A stretch of DNA of 64,000 nucleotides from Rhizobium tropici CIAT 899 (GCF_000330885.1 NC_020062.1:1620374-1684373); one strand, 5' to 3'. Counted from the first letter of the stretch, positions 7,801-17,068 are shown. A program made the numbers and translations. The notes: generated by a model from the sequence alone, not told the origin.

Positions 7801-10061
7801 CCGAAACCAACCGCAATCTCGTTCCCGAAGATGAGTTTCCCACAGGATCCCCGGTCAATATCTCACGCCGGCACTTTCTCCTGACATCTGCGGGTGCAGC
7901 AGCAGGCGCTTTCGTCCTCGGCTTCGGCGTTCCGGTTGGCCGCGCGCGAGCCCAGCAGGCGGCAAGCCCAATGCCTCCAGGCACACGCGTTCCCGCCTTT
8001 CTCGAAATTCGCCCGGACAGCACCATCCGCTTCATGAGCCCCTTCGTCGAAGGCGGGCAAGGCGTCTTCACGGCGATGGCCCAGATCGTTGGCGAGGAAC
8101 TCGATGCCGACCCGAAAACCTTCGTCGTCGAAAACGCGCCCACGGGCAGCGACTATCTGGTCGTGCATGGCCAGATGCGCATCACCGGCGGCAGCATGTC
8201 GGTGCGCACCAGCTATGAGACCATGCGCCGGCTCGGCGCGCTCGCCCGCAACATGATCCTGCAAGCCGCCGCCAAGCGCCTGGATGCGCCGATTACCGAA
8301 CTGACCACAGAGCCGGGCCGCGTGATCCATGCCGCATCGGGGCGCAGCCTTGCCTACGGCGACATAGCGAGCGAAGCACTGGATCTGCCGGTTCCTGCCC
8401 CTGAGAGCGTGGCGCTTCGGGACCCAAACAAATTCCGCTGGATCGGCAAACCGGTTGAGCGGCTCGATATCCACGACAAGTCGACAGGCAAGGCAGTCTA
8501 CGCCATCGATTGCAAGGTTGACGGCATGTTGCATGCCGCCGTCCAGCACGCTCCTCGCCTCGGCCTGACCATCGGCAAGATCCGCAACGAAGAGCAGCTC
8601 AAGGCAATGCCGGGTGTTCATTCCGTCCACAGCCTGCCCGGCGCTGTTGCAGTCGTCGCCGAACGCTGGTGGAATGCAAAGCGGGCAGCCGAGGCCGCCC
8701 AGGTCGATTGGCGCGATCCCGGCTCGGACGCCAATCCTGAGCTCCGCTATATGCCCGCCGATTTTTCAACCACGGCCTTCAACGACAAGCTCGCCAACGA
8801 ACCGGGCAATGGCAAGGAAGCGGAGAATGTCGGCGATATCGCCAAGGCTTTCGACGGCGCCAAGACCGTCGTTTCCGCCACCTACAGGAGCCAGTATCTG
8901 CATCATGCGCAGCTGGAGCCGCCATCGACCCTGGCCCGCTTCAACCCCGATGGCAGTCTCGAACTCTGGATGCCCAACCAGGCGCCCGAGCAATTCCAGG
9001 CCGACATAGCCAAGCTGACCGGCCTCGATCCATCGAAGGTGATAATTCATAGCCCCATTCTGGGCGGCTTCTTCGGACGGCATTTCCTGTATCCATCGGC
9101 CAATCCCTATCCGCAGGCCATCCAGCTTGCAAAGGAAGTCGGGCGGCCGGTCAAGCTCATCTGGAGCCGCGAGGAGGAGTTTCTGCGTGATCCGATGCGT
9201 CCGATGGCGGCCGTGCGCTTCCGCGGCGCACTTGATGCCAACGGCATGCCGGTGGCACTCGAGGCCATCAGCGCTTGCGAGGGTCCGACGGAAGGCGTCT
9301 ACGGTCATAAGGAGGATTCGCTGGATCCGACGGCCCTGGAGGGCCTTGCCGGTAAATCCTATGCAATCCCGAACTACCGCATCGCGCAGATCTACGTCAA
9401 AAACCCGACGACGCTCGCCTATTGGCGCTCTGTCGGCAATTCCATGAACGACTTCTTCTACGAGACGTTCCTGGACGAGCTGGCGGACAAGGGTGGGCAG
9501 GACCCCTATGAGCTGCGCCTCAAGCTGCTGCAAAAGAACGAGCGGCTGAGCAATCTCCTGAAAGCGGCCGGCGATCTCTCCGGCGGCTGGAAGCGGGGGC
9601 CTTTCACGGCAGACGACGGTTCGCGGCGCGCGCGCGGCGTGGCGATGGCCTCTCCGTTCGGTAGCCACACGGCTGCGATCGCCGAAGTGTCGATCCGCAA
9701 CGGCCAGGTCGTCGTCCATGACGTCTGGGAAGCGATCGACCCCGGCAGCATCGTCAATCCGGCAATCATCGAAGCGCAGGTCAATTCGGCGACCGCACTC
9801 GGCATGTCGCAGGTGCTGATGGAGGAGGCCGTCTACAAGAACGGCGAGCCGGTGGCGCGCAATTACGACCTCTATCCGATCCTGCCGCCGGATCGCATGG
9901 CGCGCGTTCACGTCCGCATCGTCGAAAGCGGGGCGGAAATGGGCGGCATCGGCGAGCCGGGCCTGCCAGCCATCCCGCCGGCGGTCACCAATGCGGTGTC
10001 CACGCTGACAGGCAAGCGGATACGCAGCATGCCTCTCTCCAACTACACCTTTGAAAGCTGA
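7797..10061 (+). CDS. iorB: Isoquinoline 1-oxidoreductase-type molybdopterin subunit, Tat-exported
   Basis: 754-residue large subunit. The ATG at 7797 overlaps the iorA stop and is preferred over an upstream in-frame start inside iorA. Near residue 23 the Tat motif SRRHFLL precedes a hydrophobic stretch ending in GRARAQQ, so the mature enzyme is periplasmic. Family marks are PFVEGGQGVFTAMAQI, GGFFGRHF and the C-terminal GGIGEPGLP with the catalytic Glu. Related enzymes oxidise N-heterocycles or aldehydes; the substrate here is not predictable. The downstream cytochrome c is the likely electron acceptor. Despite similar chemistry it is far from the PaoC subunit in sequence and arrangement. Confidence 0.9.
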   Translation: MTETNRNLVPEDEFPTGSPVNISRRHFLLTSAGAAAGAFVLGFGVPVGRARAQQAASPMPPGTRVPAFLEIRPDSTIRFMSPFVEGGQGVFTAMAQIVGEELDADPKTFVVENAPTGSDYLVVHGQMRITGGSMSVRTSYETMRRLGALARNMILQAAAKRLDAPITELTTEPGRVIHAASGRSLAYGDIASEALDLPVPAPESVALRDPNKFRWIGKPVERLDIHDKSTGKAVYAIDCKVDGMLHAAVQHAPRLGLTIGKIRNEEQLKAMPGVHSVHSLPGAVAVVAERWWNAKRAAEAAQVDWRDPGSDANPELRYMPADFSTTAFNDKLANEPGNGKEAENVGDIAKAFDGAKTVVSATYRSQYLHHAQLEPPSTLARFNPDGSLELWMPNQAPEQFQADIAKLTGLDPSKVIIHSPILGGFFGRHFLYPSANPYPQAIQLAKEVGRPVKLIWSREEEFLRDPMRPMAAVRFRGALDANGMPVALEAISACEGPTEGVYGHKEDSLDPTALEGLAGKSYAIPNYRIAQIYVKNPTTLAYWRSVGNSMNDFFYETFLDELADKGGQDPYELRLKLLQKNERLSNLLKAAGDLSGGWKRGPFTADDGSRRARGVAMASPFGSHTAAIAEVSIRNGQVVVHDVWEAIDPGSIVNPAIIEAQVNSATALGMSQVLMEEAVYKNGEPVARNYDLYPILPPDRMARVHVRIVESGAEMGGIGEPGLPAIPPAVTNAVSTLTGKRIRSMPLSNYTFES

Positions 10062-10186
10062 GGCGCAGCACTCGCTGCGCCAGGCACATATCCGGCTCTC
10101 GTCCCAAGCGGATCCGAGAGCCGGCGTAGTTGGCTCCTTCAAAAGCCGAGTGCGAAACCCCGAAGCAAAGACATGAGGGCACCCTC

Positions 10187-11536
10187 TTGAAGAGATTTCT
10201 TCTGGTTCTTCTTTTGATTGTCGTGCTTGTGGCTGGCGCCGTCGCGTGGTTCGTAACCCGCAAGCCGGCATCTCCCTTTGATAATGTCGCCGTGGTCCAG
10301 ATACCCTCGGAAGAGTTGCTGCAGCACGGCGAATATGTCGCGCGCCTGGGCGATTGCGTTGCTTGTCACAGCACGCCGAAGAGCGCACCCTTTGCCGGGG
10401 GGCTGCAGATGGGAACGCCGCTCGGCGCCATCTTCGCGACCAACATCACGCCGGACAAGGAAACCGGGATCGGCAATTATACGCTCGCCGACTTCGACCG
10501 TGCCGTCCGGCAGGGCATTGCACGCGACGGTCATCGCCTCTATCCGGCTATGCCCTATCCCTCCTATGTGAAGATGAGCGACGACGACATTCGTGCGCTC
10601 TATGCCTATTTCATGAATAGGGTCGAGCCTGTGAAGCAGGCGGACAAACCCTCCGACATAAAATGGCCGATGAACATGCGCTGGCCTCTGGCGCTCTGGA
10701 ACGCGGTCTTCACCGAAGGCGGCACCTATCAGCCGAAAACGGCCGGTGATGACCAGTGGAACCGTGGCGCCTATCTCGTGCAGGGGCCTGGTCATTGCGG
10801 CAGCTGTCATACGCCGCGCGCAATCACCATGGCGGAAAAAGCGCTGGATGAGAGCAGCCCGCCCTATCTTTCCGGTGCTCTCCTCGACGGCTGGTATGCG
10901 CCGAGCCTGCGTGGCGACCCCAATACCGGCCTTGGCCGCTGGAGCGAGGACGATATCTATGCCTTCCTAAAGACCGGCAGGAATGGTCATGCCGTCGTCT
11001 TCGGCTCGATGGCGGATGCCTTCAACAATTCGACACAGTTCATGAGTGATGACGACCTGAAGGCGATAAGCCATTACCTGAAATCCCTGCCCGGCGATCC
11101 CGCCCGCGACGGCGCCCCCTGGCAATATGACGAAGGTACCGCCCAGAACGTATCGCTTTCCAACCGCGAGAAGATCCCGGGCGCCCAGACATTCGTCGCC
11201 AAATGTAGTTTCTGCCATGGTGTCGACGGACGCGGAAAGCAGCAATGGATTCCGCCGCTCGCCGGCTCTGCCGCTTCGCTTGCGAAGGAAAACGCTTCCC
11301 AGATCAATGTAACGCTGAACGGCTCCAGCCGCGTCGTGGCGAACGGCATTCCGGACGCCTATCGCATGCCGCCCTTCCGCCAGCAGCTTTCGGACCAACA
11401 GATTGCCGATGTCCTGACATTCGTGCGCTCATCCTGGGGAAATCATGGTGGAGCGGTTTCGGCAAACGATGTGAAGGCATTGCGCGAGCATACAGATCCC
11501 GCAAGCAGCAGCCCGATCATATTGCAGATGCGCTAG
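10187..11536 (+). CDS. Membrane-anchored triheme cytochrome c
   Basis: 449 residues from a TTG start at 10187, chosen because it opens directly on the membrane anchor MKRFLLVLLLIVVLVAGAVA with GAGGG upstream; an in-frame ATG at 10130 would put a hydrophilic leader before the anchor. Three heme-attachment motifs are present: CVACH (Cys57), CGSCH and CSFCH. The layout matches cytochrome c subunits of alcohol, gluconate and aldehyde dehydrogenases. Following iorAB by about 125 bases, it most likely carries electrons from the exported molybdenum enzyme into the respiratory chain. A GC-rich hairpin lies about 70 bases downstream. Confidence 0.88.
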   Translation: MKRFLLVLLLIVVLVAGAVAWFVTRKPASPFDNVAVVQIPSEELLQHGEYVARLGDCVACHSTPKSAPFAGGLQMGTPLGAIFATNITPDKETGIGNYTLADFDRAVRQGIARDGHRLYPAMPYPSYVKMSDDDIRALYAYFMNRVEPVKQADKPSDIKWPMNMRWPLALWNAVFTEGGTYQPKTAGDDQWNRGAYLVQGPGHCGSCHTPRAITMAEKALDESSPPYLSGALLDGWYAPSLRGDPNTGLGRWSEDDIYAFLKTGRNGHAVVFGSMADAFNNSTQFMSDDDLKAISHYLKSLPGDPARDGAPWQYDEGTAQNVSLSNREKIPGAQTFVAKCSFCHGVDGRGKQQWIPPLAGSAASLAKENASQINVTLNGSSRVVANGIPDAYRMPPFRQQLSDQQIADVLTFVRSSWGNHGGAVSANDVKALREHTDPASSSPIILQMR

Positions 11537-11603
11537 TTTCCCACCGCGGGCTGGCCGTTGCCGGCGACAAAGGAGGCACGGGCGCAACGTCGCGAAGAGC
11601 TTT

Positions 11604-11634
11604 ATGCGGCCCCGCCAAATCGGAGGGGCCGCAT
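11604..11634. terminator. Hairpin between convergent genes
   Basis: ATGCGGCCCC (11604-11613) pairs perfectly with GGGGCCGCAT (11625-11634). It lies between the ends of the cytochrome c gene and the MFS gene. No T-run is present, so its termination role is uncertain. Confidence 0.4.
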
Positions 11635-11639
11635 ATCAT

Positions 11640-12827
11640 TCAGTTGAACGCGACGGTGCGTATTCTGCGGAGCGAGAGCGCAATCAACAGGCCGGCGATC
11701 GCAGCGGCAGTGCCCGCCAGGAAGACGCTGCCATAGCCGGCCCGGTCGGCCAAAAGGCCGGCAAATGGCCCGGTCAGCCCGTAGGCGAGATCCTGGAAGG
11801 CCGAGAAGCCGCCAAGCGCCGTGCCGCGCAGATGCGGCTCCACCTGCCGAACGACCTCGCGGCCCATGGAAGGATAAATCAGCGAGCATCCGAGACCGGT
11901 TAAAAAGGCACCCGCCAGGGCGAGCATGGGATCGGTGGCACTCCAGATCAGCAATTGGCCTACCGCTTCGACGGCCAGTGACCCGAGGGCGACCGGTAAG
12001 CCACCGATACGATCAGGCAGATGGCCGAAGAACACGCGCACCAGAACGAAGCCGACGCCGAAGGCGGTCAAGCCCAGCCCAGCGTAGTTCCATCCCTGGT
12101 CGAGGAAATAGAGCGTGAAGAAGGCGCCGATCGCGGCAAAGCCTATGCCCTGAAGGCATACGATCGCCCCATACAGCCAAACTCTGCTGACGACATTCCA
12201 AAATGGCGGGCGGGGCGCACCGGGATGCGGGGCAACGCCGGGAACCCGCCAGATCGCCACCAAGCCGAGGAATGGCAGGACAGCGCTGATCGCCATCGTC
12301 CCTGCAAAGCCGAACCGGCTGAACAACATCAGCCCGATCGGCCCGCCCACCGCAAGCGCTCCATAGATGGCAGCGCCAACCAGCGCCAGGACCCGGCCCG
12401 AACGCGCCGGGCCGACGAAACCAATGCCCCAGGCGATAATGCCGACGGCGACCAGACTTTCTCCCAGCCCCAGAGCCAAGCGTCCCAGAAGGAGGAGCAG
12501 GAAGGATGGCCATGGCATGTGCGTCAGCAGGCCGGCGACCGGAGCCGTCAAAGCGCCGGCGACATAGAATGCAAGCCCCTGTGCCACCGCGACCTTGGCG
12601 CCGCGATGGTCCGAGAGCCCACCGGCATAGCCGCGCGTGAGGATGGTCGCCAGAAAGGCAATGCCGACGCCAAGCCCCGCCCAGACATTGCCAAGCTGCA
12701 GTTGTCCGCTCACGTAAAGCGGTACGATCGGAAACGAGATGCCGATGCAAAGATAGGATATGAAGAGAATGGCGGCCAGCAGCATCAGCCGGCCGCGCGC
12801 CGGATCAGGTGTCGATTGAAAAGCCAT
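11640..12827 (-). CDS. MFS transporter, YhhS-like
   Basis: 395 residues from the ATG at 12827, which has GGAG eight bases upstream; in-frame starts further back would add a hydrophilic leader that runs through the hairpin at 12862-12905. About twelve hydrophobic segments are visible. The MFS signature between helices 2 and 3 reads RGYAGGLSDHRGAK, and the second half has the matching FFGHLPDRIGG. The pattern resembles the YhhS/SetA-type exporters for sugars or drugs; the substrate is unknown. The strong hairpin-plus-T-run 35 bases upstream of the start suggests either isolation from the upstream gene or attenuation control. Confidence 0.82.
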   Translation of the reverse strand: MAFQSTPDPARGRLMLLAAILFISYLCIGISFPIVPLYVSGQLQLGNVWAGLGVGIAFLATILTRGYAGGLSDHRGAKVAVAQGLAFYVAGALTAPVAGLLTHMPWPSFLLLLLGRLALGLGESLVAVGIIAWGIGFVGPARSGRVLALVGAAIYGALAVGGPIGLMLFSRFGFAGTMAISAVLPFLGLVAIWRVPGVAPHPGAPRPPFWNVVSRVWLYGAIVCLQGIGFAAIGAFFTLYFLDQGWNYAGLGLTAFGVGFVLVRVFFGHLPDRIGGLPVALGSLAVEAVGQLLIWSATDPMLALAGAFLTGLGCSLIYPSMGREVVRQVEPHLRGTALGGFSAFQDLAYGLTGPFAGLLADRAGYGSVFLAGTAAAIAGLLIALSLRRIRTVAFN

Positions 12828-12861
12828 GATAATCTCCAGGCTTTTCCTCGATCGGCGAAGG

Positions 12862-12905
12862 CACAAAAAAACGCACTCCGACCGACGAGGATCGTTGAGT
12901 GCGTT
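12862..12905 (-). terminator. Strong Rho-independent terminator or attenuator upstream of MFS gene
   Basis: On the minus strand AACGCACTC pairs with GAGTGCGTT across an 18-base loop and runs into seven Ts (plus-strand positions 12897-12905 and 12870-12878, T-run 12865-12871). It is 136 bases past the ParB-like gene and 35 bases before the MFS start. A second small hairpin, GCCAGC-ATG-GCTGGC, lies at 12927-12941. Confidence 0.7.
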
Positions 12906-13040
12906 GCTTGACGTCAAACGCTTACGGCCAGCATGGCTGGCTGCATCTGCAATATGCGCTTGCTGAATCAGAGTCAATCCGGGCTCGCGAAGCTAAGCAG
13001 TCGGCCAACGAAGCTTCAGGCTTGCCGGATCGGTTCAGAG

Positions 13041-13670
13041 TTATTCGGCGACCGGACCGCACCAGCCGGGCAGGTAATCGGCATCCCTGTGCTTGGCAAG
13101 ATCATGCGCCTTTTCCAGCGCGGCCTTGAAATTCTTCTCCAGATCTTTGCGCTTGATGCGGCGGCGCAAGAAATCAGCCCAGAGAAATTCGCTGAACGGC
13201 GTCGTGTCCTTGGCATAGCCGCCGACATGCCGCAGTTCGCCAGCCAAGGAGCGATAGGGATCGTCGATCAGATCCTTGATGCTCTTCGGGATGTCTTCAT
13301 AGCCACGACGCTTCCCCTCTTCGTCAAAGGGATGCATCCAGTCATGACAGTCCATGACGAACCAGAAGGATTCCCGGTCAAGTCGCGAAAGATCGGCAAC
13401 CGTCGTGACGAGAACATTCTTCACCCCTTCCTCATAGAGCGCGAGCGAAAGATGGTGATGATCGATGACATAGTATTGGCCGCGCGGTCCGCGAATGGTC
13501 GGCACCATGTGATTTCCGAGGAACTCACCGGCCTTGTCGCCCGCCGCTTCCGCCTTGAGGCGCCAAGCCTTGCGCTTAGCCTTGACCTCCCGCATGCCAA
13601 CGGTGATCTGGGTGGGTCTCAATTCTTCGATGGGAACTGGATGCAGGATCGGTTCGCGCAGCGTAACCAT
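13041..13670 (-). CDS. ParB-like nuclease-domain protein (ParBc_2 type)
   Basis: 209 residues from the ATG at 13670 with GGAGAG upstream; a longer form from 13730 is possible. The core reads HPVPIEELRPTQITVGMREV, then GQYYVIDHHHLSLALYEEGV, then SFWFVMDCHDWMHPFDEEG. The I-D-H-H-H-L segment is the hallmark of the ParB-like group Pfam calls ParBc_2, which lacks the DNA-binding half of true ParB. No ParA partner is nearby, so a role in partitioning is unlikely; the molecular function is not established. It is apparently monocistronic and ended by the terminator at 12862-12905. Confidence 0.75.
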   Translation of the reverse strand: MVTLREPILHPVPIEELRPTQITVGMREVKAKRKAWRLKAEAAGDKAGEFLGNHMVPTIRGPRGQYYVIDHHHLSLALYEEGVKNVLVTTVADLSRLDRESFWFVMDCHDWMHPFDEEGKRRGYEDIPKSIKDLIDDPYRSLAGELRHVGGYAKDTTPFSEFLWADFLRRRIKRKDLEKNFKAALEKAHDLAKHRDADYLPGWCGPVAE

Positions 13671-13821
13671 TTGAAAGCTCTCCGCAAAGGCAGGACGATC
13701 CGAGCCTAGCATAACCGGCCGATCCGGCAAGGTCGGCGCTATATGCTCGTCGGCAAGCTGTATCGCCTGAAGGCGAACCTGCCGTGAGAAGCACAGCTCA
13801 TGTTCGGAGATTGATCGCCTG

Positions 13822-13998
13822 TCATGCGGCTTTCTTGATCACCGTAAACTGCGAACGCCTGTAGAAGGCCAGCATTTCGCGCTCGAAACTCTCGACGGCA
13901 AGTAGGACCCACGGCTCGTAATGGTCTTTGCGGGACCGCATCCTGCGTCGGCCATCCATGTCGAGCATTCCCCATAACGCCCAATCTACCAACCCCAT
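13822..13998 (-). CDS. Small hypothetical protein, about 58 aa
   Basis: The frame from an ATG at 13998 reads MGLVDWALWGMLDMDGRRRM and later YEPWVLLAVESFEREMLAFYRR, ending in VIKKAA. The regular hydrophobic/charged pattern looks protein-like, but the ribosome binding site is weak and no family is recognised. The frame stays open upstream to a TTG at 14079. It could be a chance frame. Confidence 0.3.
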   Translation of the reverse strand: MGLVDWALWGMLDMDGRRRMRSRKDHYEPWVLLAVESFEREMLAFYRRSQFTVIKKAA

Positions 13999-14184
13999 CC
14001 CATCACTCTCACCCTGACCAGGTCTTTCGCCGTCCGCCTTACCGGCCTCGATCGCGTTCGGCGGCATGGCGAACGCCAAATAGGTAAACGCTGATTGAAG
14101 GAAAGGTGAAGAAACGTTGTGTTAAGGTTTGTAACATCCGTTTGCTTGGAACTGTCGCATTGCGGAGACACCCTGGCGATAGGT

Positions 14185-14946
14185 TCATCTGAACATAAGG
14201 CGCGTGACGTAGCGATCGATGGCCCGCGAATTCGCGCCGATCCAGCGCCAGATCATGGCCATGGCGAATATGGTCAAAAGCCATCCGAGCATGACATCCG
14301 ACAGGAAATGAGCACCGAAGATCACGCGGTTGAATGCCACGAACAGCGAGCATGGCACCATGATCGCCGCGGCAATCCATCTGTGCCGTGCAGGCACGAG
14401 AATCAACAGGGACAACGCCGCCGCAGCCGCGGCGGCTTCGCCGGAAGGAAAGGAACAATTGCGGCTGCACGCCCCCGAGAACTGCCATACCGGTGTAAAG
14501 TCCGCCGTGTCCCCGAATTCGATCAGGTCGCGGGGGCGTACACGTCCGATTGCGACTTTCAGCGTCTGCACGATCAACAGCGGCCCGGCGGCAAAGCTCA
14601 GAAGCACGAACAATGGCTTGTGGGGAGGGCAGAACCGCAGTCGCCGCGGCAGGAAGACATGCAGAACCACGGCGACAGCCATGGCGCCGAGAATATAGGG
14701 CTGGCTTTGACGAGCGATGTCCCTCACCGCTTTCAGCCAGGGATTCTCCGCCAGCCAGAAAACATGCCCATGGGCAAACAAGCGCGCGACCGCCAGATCG
14801 AGCTTCGGAAAAACCACAAAGACGAAGCTAGTCCAGACGATCAGCATGCCGATAACAGCCAATTCGCTATCCGCAGTTGCCTGCAGCTGACGCGGCCGCA
14901 TTTGACCGGAGCCGGCGCTCCAAGAATTTGATGCAAATTTCCACAT
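14185..14946 (-). CDS. PAP2 superfamily phosphatase (membrane lipid phosphatase)
   Basis: 253 residues from the ATG at 14946 (GGAG seven bases upstream). Several membrane segments are visible. The three phosphatase motifs are KVAIGRVRP, SFPSGEAA and NRVIFGAHFLSDV. Motif 2 has Glu where most family members have His (PSGH), and motif 3 begins with Asn instead of Ser; the catalytic His in GAH and its partner Asp are kept. Family members dephosphorylate lipid A, undecaprenyl pyrophosphate or phosphatidate derivatives at the outer face of the inner membrane. It is divergent from a two-component system that may control it. Confidence 0.82.
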   Translation of the reverse strand: MWKFASNSWSAGSGQMRPRQLQATADSELAVIGMLIVWTSFVFVVFPKLDLAVARLFAHGHVFWLAENPWLKAVRDIARQSQPYILGAMAVAVVLHVFLPRRLRFCPPHKPLFVLLSFAAGPLLIVQTLKVAIGRVRPRDLIEFGDTADFTPVWQFSGACSRNCSFPSGEAAAAAAALSLLILVPARHRWIAAAIMVPCSLFVAFNRVIFGAHFLSDVMLGWLLTIFAMAMIWRWIGANSRAIDRYVTRLMFR

Positions 14947-15149
14947 GCCATGTCTCCAGAGGCGGAACGGCGCCAAGCTGAAGCCCGATTGTCAAGAAAT
15001 GGCGAAGATCGCATGAAGGCTCTGTTCAGAATCGGCCATCGGACGATCGGGAAACCGTTTGGAAATTGCGGAAGCGAGCTTAGTCCGCAATAGTAAGGTT
15101 CGGGCGACAAAGTCGAACGGAAAAACGGAAGAAGCACAGGGCGCTAGGG

Positions 15150-15842
15150 GTGGATAACAGTCTCGTTCTTATTGTCGAGGATGAACCGGCGATCGCGCAG
15201 ATACTCGAGGGCTATCTGACGCGGGACGGCTTTCGCACGGTTCGCGCCGGCGATGGCGAAACCGCGCTGCAGCACCATGCGCTTTTGAAGCCGGATCTCG
15301 TGCTGCTGGACGTTCGTTTGCCAAAACTGGATGGCTTCGGCGTGCTCGGCCGCCTGCGCCAGGCCGGCTCGACGCCGGTCATCATGGTTACGGCCGTCGC
15401 GGACGACATCGACCGCCTGAGCGGGCTGCGCCTCGGTGCCGACGACTACATCGTCAAGCCGTTCAACCCGCAGGAAGTTGTCGCCCGCGTCAGAGCGGTC
15501 TTGCGCCGGACGCAGGGCGAGCGAGCAGAAGCCATCAAGCGCTTCGGCGCACTGGAGGTCGACTTCGGCAGCTATACCGTCTTCATCAACAAGGACGAGC
15601 GCCGTATTGCATTGCCGCTGACGCTCAGCGAATTCCGCATCCTCGCCTATATGATCCGCCATCCGACCCAGGCTTTCGCGCGTGCCGATATTCTCGATGC
15701 CTGCCTGCCGGAAAGCGATGCTCTGGTGCGGACCGTCGACACGCACATTTCCAATCTCAGGCGCAAACTGGAGGAAATGGGGCAGATCGGCTTCTTTCCT
15801 GCCGTGCGCGGCATCGGCTATCGCTTTTCGGACCCGAGATGA
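15150..15842 (+). CDS. OmpR-family response regulator (BaeR/AdeR-like)
   Basis: 230 residues from a GTG start at 15150. The receiver domain shows the acidic pair Glu10/Asp11, phosphoacceptor Asp54 (LVLLDVRLP) and Lys103 (YIVKPFNP). The C-terminal winged-helix DNA-binding domain ends in VDTHISNLRRKLEEM and VRGIGYRF. It overlaps the kinase gene by four bases (15839-15842), a standard two-component layout. The nearest named relatives by pattern are BaeR and AdeR, which control envelope-stress and efflux genes. The divergent PAP2 gene, 200 bases away, is the obvious local target. Confidence 0.9.
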   Translation: MDNSLVLIVEDEPAIAQILEGYLTRDGFRTVRAGDGETALQHHALLKPDLVLLDVRLPKLDGFGVLGRLRQAGSTPVIMVTAVADDIDRLSGLRLGADDYIVKPFNPQEVVARVRAVLRRTQGERAEAIKRFGALEVDFGSYTVFINKDERRIALPLTLSEFRILAYMIRHPTQAFARADILDACLPESDALVRTVDTHISNLRRKLEEMGQIGFFPAVRGIGYRFSDPR

Positions 15843-17068
15843 AGAAACCGAGATTTCCCAGCGCGCCGCTTGCCTCGCTTACGGCCGTCGTCATCACGAT
15901 CATGCTGCTGCTCAGCGTCGGCCTGACCTATCTGGGGGTCAACTGGTACGCAACCTATCTGGAGCAGGGTATCAGCGATGCCCTGCCGCCGCGAGCCGCA
16001 ACAGCCTACAAGATGCTGAGCGAAAACAAGATCCCCGATGGGGATTCGCTGAAGCTGCTTGTCGAACATCTTAATTCGCTGACGGAGCCGACGGATCTCA
16101 AGGTGCAGCTTTCCGTGCTCGTCTTCGGCCTCATGTCAGCGCTCCTCTGCGCCGTGATCGGCGTCTTCCTGGCGCGTCGGCTCACACATCCGCTCGAAGA
16201 GCTCACCTCTGCCGCCGAGGGCCTTAAATCAGGCGACTTCTCCGTCCGCGTCCCCGCCTCCTATCGAAGCGCCCGCGAAGTCGCGAGCCTTGTCGAAACC
16301 TTCAACGCTCTTGCGACCAGCCTGGAGACGATGGAGGAACGATTGCGTTTCAACAACATGGCGGTTGCACACGAGCTGCGCACGCCGTTGACCATCCTGC
16401 AAGGATCACTGCAAGGCATGCTAGACGGCGTATTTCCGATGGACCAGAAAATCATTTCCGATCTCCTCCTGCAGGTTGAAGGCCTGGCGCGGGTTGTCGA
16501 AGACCTGCGCACCCTGTCGCTCGCCATCGGCCAGAAGCTGGTGATCGAGCGCCAGCGCATCGACGCATCGCGATTGGTCGAGACTGTCATCGCCGCGGCA
16601 AAGCCCATGCTGGAAGCCCGCAGGTTTCAGGTGGAAACGGAGCTGAAACCCGCCTGGATTTCAGCCGACTCTCCCCGTATCCGCCAGGCTGTATTGGCGC
16701 TTTTCGAAAATGCGTGCCGCTACGCTGCAGAGGGCGGCTCGCTGCGATGCGAAACCGAACAGGTGGCGGACGATAGCGTCATCATCCGCGTTCTCGATCG
16801 CGGTCCCGGATTTCCGCTGGATATGGATGCCGTCGCCGTTAACCCGTTCTGGCGTGGCGACCCCTCGCGTTCGCGCGCAACGGGCGGCACCGGACTGGGG
16901 CTATCCGTGGTGCAAGCAATCGCGCTTGCCCATGGCGGGCATCTGGAATTCGCAAACCGGCCGGAAGGCGGCGCGATGGTGTCAATCCATTTGACGGACA
17001 GCACGCCGCGAGAAGCACATGGTTTCGATGAGCAGGAAACAGCCTCCCGCCAATGCGGGCTTTGTTGA
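15839..17068 (+). CDS. Sensor histidine kinase with HAMP domain (BaeS/AdeS-like)
   Basis: 409 residues. Membrane segments lie near residues 11-33 and 89-111, leaving a short periplasmic sensor of about 55 residues. A HAMP linker (ARRLTHPLEELTSAAEGL) follows, then the dimerisation helix with phosphoacceptor His178 (VAHELRTPLT), the N box FENACRYAAEGG, G1 DRGPGF and G2 GGTGLGLSVV. It is co-translated with the response regulator. The C-terminal tail after the ATPase domain is short and carries two cysteines. The gene ends 72 bases before the IS5-family insertion and is intact. Confidence 0.9.
   Translation: MKKPRFPSAPLASLTAVVITIMLLLSVGLTYLGVNWYATYLEQGISDALPPRAATAYKMLSENKIPDGDSLKLLVEHLNSLTEPTDLKVQLSVLVFGLMSALLCAVIGVFLARRLTHPLEELTSAAEGLKSGDFSVRVPASYRSAREVASLVETFNALATSLETMEERLRFNNMAVAHELRTPLTILQGSLQGMLDGVFPMDQKIISDLLLQVEGLARVVEDLRTLSLAIGQKLVIERQRIDASRLVETVIAAAKPMLEARRFQVETELKPAWISADSPRIRQAVLALFENACRYAAEGGSLRCETEQVADDSVIIRVLDRGPGFPLDMDAVAVNPFWRGDPSRSRATGGTGLGLSVVQAIALAHGGHLEFANRPEGGAMVSIHLTDSTPREAHGFDEQETASRQCGLC

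Noticed and set aside
8766..10388. 540-codon minus-strand frame opposite iorB
   Set aside because: No family motif; the plus strand encodes the molybdopterin subunit.
12828..13040. tRNA or tmRNA in the gap before the MFS gene
   Set aside because: No cloverleaf, T-loop sequence or tag-coding frame could be found on either strand.
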